Source: Candidatus Delongbacteria bacterium (GTDB lineage Bacteria; UBA4055). Taken from it: a DNA stretch of 9,123 nt. The stretch covers positions 1 through 9,123 of the forward strand of contig JAFGVM010000026.1 in the NCBI GenBank assembly GCA_016937995.1, in the 5' to 3' direction. A model generated the notes under the pieces. The model had not been told where the DNA came from and searched no databases. It worked only from the letters and a program-made list of their open reading frames with translations. Shown here one piece after another: positions 6,272-9,123 of this stretch. Within the stretch, counting starts at the first letter, position 1; the number at the start of each line of letters is the position of its first letter. Both the position numbers and the translations under genes were made by a program.

Positions 6272-7759
6272 ATGAAAAATATTATTTTTTTTATAATCAT
6301 TACTACGGTAGTGTATAGTAAAACATTTTGGTCAGATCCTATTCAGATATCAGAAGATGCACAATGGCCAGAAGCAATGATAGGATATCCTGAAATAATA
6401 GTTGATAATAACGGACATATACATGCATTCTGGTCAAAAAGTTTTCAGATTGAACCCGGTTCTCTTAACTGGTATTCACAGATTGAATATAGTAAGTCTA
6501 ATGATGGTGGTAATACATGGAGTGAAATTGAGAATCTAACTTCGGATTATAATTCAAAAAGAATTTGTGAAATAAAAGCAGTATGTGATTCAAATAACAA
6601 TATTCATCTGACATACGGAAGAGCTTATAATCCACCGATTGATGATATTTACTACATGGTATATAACGGAAAGGAATGGACTATCCCTGAAATAATAGTT
6701 AATTCAATGTATGATATGTATTTGAAAATGGAAATAAGCAATTCAGATATTGTATACTTAGTATGGAACAGCGGATATTATGGAGCTCTTAAATATATAG
6801 ATTTAAAAAATGATAACCCAAATTGGTCTGACATATTTTTCTTGAGTGAAGATGATTATTATATAAAAAATATAAGTATTGATCAAAATGATGATCTATA
6901 CGCAATCGGAACTTCTAACTTTTATGATCAGGCTAATCACACGTATATAAATAGACCGTATTTATTTAAATTCGATATTGATTCAATTGCTTGGACAAAA
7001 ATAGAAGAAATCGGGAGTTATAAAGAAGAAGTACGTGGAAGAGCAATTGTGGTCAATGGGAATGATTTATATATAAATATTTCTGTTGGACCTACTATGG
7101 GAGACAATATAATTGAACATCTTGAGTCTGATAATACAAACATTGAATGGTCAGCTCCTTATAATTACGGTTCAAATAATAACTGGGATTGTGAAATGTA
7201 TAAAGATAATAATGATTTTCTTCATTTATTTGAAAAGCATTATTACGAAGTTAATAATCCAGAAGGAATTACAGGTTTAATACATAGTATAGGTAAAAAC
7301 GGTATATGGGAAACAACAGTAATTGACTCGAGTGAAGATTATAGTTATTCTAATCCAAGAGTAACATATGATATAAAAAATGATATGAATTATTTAGTAT
7401 ATGGGAAATTTGATAGAATTAATGATATTGGTAAGATTTACTTTCATTCTAAGTTAAATGATACTAGCATTGAAGAATATTCTGCAATCCCAAATGAAAC
7501 AGTACTTTTTCAAAACTATCCGAACCCATTTAATAATGAAACGGTTATACCGTATAAATTAAAGGAAAATTCAGAAGTTGAGATAAATATTTATAATCTG
7601 AAAGGAGAATTGGTAAAAATTGTAAAACAGGGATTTCAGTATAAAGGAACATATAAATACAAACTGAAAGTAAATGAAATGAGTACCGGAATTTATTATT
7701 ATAGTTTAAAAATTGGAAATACAACTACAGGAATAAGAAAAATGCTGTATCTAAAATAA
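6272..7759 (+). CDS. Secreted Asp-box beta-propeller protein, paralogue of the upstream gene, with divergent T9SS sorting domain
   Basis: The start at 6272 (or 6269) gives a signal peptide, MKNIIFFIIITTVVYS, directly followed by the mature opening KTFWSDPIQIS, which parallels the upstream gene. The product is 495 residues. It has one exact Asp-box (SNDGGNTW, residues 76-83) and repeated propeller-like strands (EIIVDNNGHIHAFWS, CDSNNNIHLTYG), so it belongs to the BNR/sialidase-like fold class. No catalytic set is recognised. The sorting domain starts at NYPNPFNN (415-422) and differs from the others here: NETVIPYKL replaces the common P(V/I)T(T/Q)I(K/E/S)F, and QGFQYKG replaces the usual LVNG...AG stretch. 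It still ends in RKMLYLK. The next gene starts 11 bases downstream with its ribosome binding site touching the stop codon, so the two are almost certainly co-transcribed. Confidence 0.88.
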   Translation: MKNIIFFIIITTVVYSKTFWSDPIQISEDAQWPEAMIGYPEIIVDNNGHIHAFWSKSFQIEPGSLNWYSQIEYSKSNDGGNTWSEIENLTSDYNSKRICEIKAVCDSNNNIHLTYGRAYNPPIDDIYYMVYNGKEWTIPEIIVNSMYDMYLKMEISNSDIVYLVWNSGYYGALKYIDLKNDNPNWSDIFFLSEDDYYIKNISIDQNDDLYAIGTSNFYDQANHTYINRPYLFKFDIDSIAWTKIEEIGSYKEEVRGRAIVVNGNDLYINISVGPTMGDNIIEHLESDNTNIEWSAPYNYGSNNNWDCEMYKDNNDFLHLFEKHYYEVNNPEGITGLIHSIGKNGIWETTVIDSSEDYSYSNPRVTYDIKNDMNYLVYGKFDRINDIGKIYFHSKLNDTSIEEYSAIPNETVLFQNYPNPFNNETVIPYKLKENSEVEINIYNLKGELVKIVKQGFQYKGTYKYKLKVNEMSTGIYYYSLKIGNTTTGIRKMLYLK

Positions 7760-7766
7760 GGAGGAG
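7758..7766 (+). promoter_or_regulatory. Strong Shine-Dalgarno site overlapping the upstream stop codon
   Basis: AAGGAGGAG begins in the TAA of the preceding gene (7757-7759) and ends 4 bases before the ATG at 7771. The overlap suggests translational coupling of the two genes. The close match to the 16S anti-Shine-Dalgarno also shows that this organism uses such sites. Confidence 0.85.
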
Positions 7767-7770
7767 CATT

Positions 7771-9027
7771 ATGAAGACTGTACGAATATTAGCTGTGTTA
7801 TTTTTTTCTATTTCTTTATTAGGAGATCTTACATGGGAAAAAATGTTCACTGAAATTGATTTTGATGTGCGGGAAATAAAAAGTGGAAATGTGAATGGAT
7901 TTGACTACATCGAATATTTCTTTGTTTCACCTGATAGTGGACTGATATTTTATCAGGATGGGAATCTAAATATTCATAAACAGGAACTTGGTCTCAGGAT
8001 CAAATCAGCTGATTGTATTGGTGAGTATATGGTCACTGATAATATTATTTTTGTATATGGAGACGGAACTGAAAGTGATGGTTATGAGAAATATTATCCT
8101 GCTACAGATTCGACAGAATTTGTTGGATGGTTAAGCAATCCAAGTTTCATAAAATGGTTAAGTACCGGATTCTACATTGCATCAGAGGAAGGTTTGATTT
8201 TTGGGAATGGAGATTCTTGGGAGACTGTTGATAATTTTCTAACAACAAGCATAAAAGATATTGAAGAAACATCAACTGGAAAAATATTTTTAAGTGCAAG
8301 AGTCAGAAATGTTTCCAATGAAGTAATTTTTATGAAAACAGAATCCGGTTATGATTCTCTAAATAGCGGATTTGGTGATATTAATGATATTTTCATCGAT
8401 TCAAATAATAAAGTACTTATCACTCTGGGAACAGGAACATATTCTGACGGATTATATGAAGTTAGTTACAATGATACAGTTATCACCGGAATAGAACTGA
8501 TCGATTATATATTTGAAGCAAATTTGATTTATGAATACACAGACTCGTATATTGTATCAGATAAAAATGGATCAGGACTGACAATTGTTCCAAAAGAAAC
8601 AGGAATAGCAAGAAATCATAATCATGGTCTTGAAATTGACAGTATTTATTGTTTTTCAACTATAAAAGACCTTGATACTCCAAATTTTCTGATAGGTACT
8701 AATAATGGTGTTTATATGTGCACAGGAACTACTTCAATCGATCCTGATATGATAGGCTCAATAAGCAGCTATAAACTCCATCAGAATTATCCGAATCCGT
8801 TCAATCCAGTGACAACTATATCTTTCGATCTAAATAAAACAGGAAATGTAAAACTGACAGTATTCAATTTTAACGGTCAGGTAGTGAAAGAACTTGTAAA
8901 TGATAAGATGGATGCCGGATATCATACAATTAACTTTAATGCTGAAGGGATGAATTCAGGTATTTATTTTTACACACTTGAAGTCGGAAATACAAAATAT
9001 GCCAGAAATATGATCTTGGTAAAATAG
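7771..9027 (+). CDS. Secreted beta-propeller-like protein with T9SS sorting domain
   Basis: A strong ribosome binding site and a signal peptide (MKTVRILAVLFFSISLLG, cleavage near residue 18) fix the start. The product is 418 residues, ending in TAG. The mature region has repeated short blocks of the kind SEEGLIFGNGDSWETV, DINDIFIDSNNKVLITLG and FLIGTNNGVYMC, which fit the blades of a propeller similar to two-component-regulator or YCF48/PSII-stability-type repeats. I do not recognise a specific family and see no catalytic motif. It is not obviously homologous to the two upstream propeller genes over the body. Its sorting domain (NYPNPFNP at 339-346) is nonetheless very close to that of the 4747 gene (TGNVKL, VFNxNGQVVKELVN, AGYH). 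It probably shares a transcript with the gene at 6272, from which it is separated by 11 bases. Confidence 0.85.
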   Translation: MKTVRILAVLFFSISLLGDLTWEKMFTEIDFDVREIKSGNVNGFDYIEYFFVSPDSGLIFYQDGNLNIHKQELGLRIKSADCIGEYMVTDNIIFVYGDGTESDGYEKYYPATDSTEFVGWLSNPSFIKWLSTGFYIASEEGLIFGNGDSWETVDNFLTTSIKDIEETSTGKIFLSARVRNVSNEVIFMKTESGYDSLNSGFGDINDIFIDSNNKVLITLGTGTYSDGLYEVSYNDTVITGIELIDYIFEANLIYEYTDSYIVSDKNGSGLTIVPKETGIARNHNHGLEIDSIYCFSTIKDLDTPNFLIGTNNGVYMCTGTTSIDPDMIGSISSYKLHQNYPNPFNPVTTISFDLNKTGNVKLTVFNFNGQVVKELVNDKMDAGYHTINFNAEGMNSGIYFYTLEVGNTKYARNMILVK

Positions 9028-9044
9028 TTATACTGTACCAAAAA

Positions 9045-9068
9045 GTGGCATCAAAACCACCTCTTTTT
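9045..9068 (+). terminator. Weak or degenerate terminator after the last gene
   Basis: GTGG (9045-9048) pairs with CCAC (9057-9060) around an 8-base loop, and T5 follows at 9064-9068. Five A at 9040-9044 could pair with the T run across a 3-base bulge (CTC). It has the same right arm and T run as the terminator at 4379-4406 but a poorer left arm. Confidence 0.55.
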
Positions 9069-9123
9069 ATATCTTTAAATTGACTCATAGGGATTGTTTT
9101 AAGAAAAATTAATAAGGGCTAAC
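9053..9123 (+). repeat. Direct repeat copy 2, left half of a second palindromic element (cut by window end)
   Basis: These 71 bases match 4390-4464 with one substitution and two small length differences (one T, three A). The copy stops at the window edge exactly after the GGGCTAAC arm, so the loop and right arms should lie beyond. Orientation and position after a gene are the same as in copy 1. Both copies are also preceded by TTATACT directly after the stop codon of the upstream gene. Confidence 0.88.

Overview
This AT-rich window looks like chromosomal sequence from an uncultured member of the FCB superphylum. Every gene end ends in a type IX secretion (T9SS, Por) C-terminal sorting domain built on the NYPNPFN motif, with a C-terminal GIYFYxLxxG...KKMxLxK pattern. 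Good Shine-Dalgarno sites (AAAGGAG, AAGGAGGAG) precede several genes. That argues against a typical Bacteroidota genome, where such sites are mostly absent, and favours a lineage such as Delongbacteria, Cloacimonadota, Ignavibacteriota or Marinimicrobia. The sequence alone does not decide between these.

Layout, all genes on the plus strand: (1) 2-346, the 3' end of a secreted protein whose sorting domain follows a linker encoded by a heptanucleotide tandem repeat; (2) 377-4351, a 1324-residue modular exoprotein with a signal peptide, an M6-like HELGH zinc metalloprotease, a long right-handed beta-helix, a TPR-like helical block and a sorting domain; (3) 4352-4746, a 395-base gap with an intrinsic terminator, a 173-base nearly palindromic element with 22-base terminal inverted repeats, and an AT-rich leader with a candidate promoter; (4) 4747-6162 and 6272-7759, two tandem paralogues of Asp-box/BNR beta-propeller type, separated by a strong hairpin; (5) 7771-9027, a further beta-propeller-like secreted protein very close to its upstream neighbour; (6) 9028-9123, a second copy of the element with part of the terminator, cut by the window end.

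Taken together this is a cluster of five T9SS cargo genes, probably cell-surface or released proteins for binding or degrading extracellular polymers. No gene of the secretion machine itself is present. Substrates cannot be named from sequence.

The least ordinary feature is the repeated palindromic element. Two same-orientation copies flank the block of three propeller genes about 4.66 kb apart. The shared sequence runs outside the inverted repeat into the terminator, so it does not behave like a simple, independently inserted MITE (miniature inverted-repeat transposable element).
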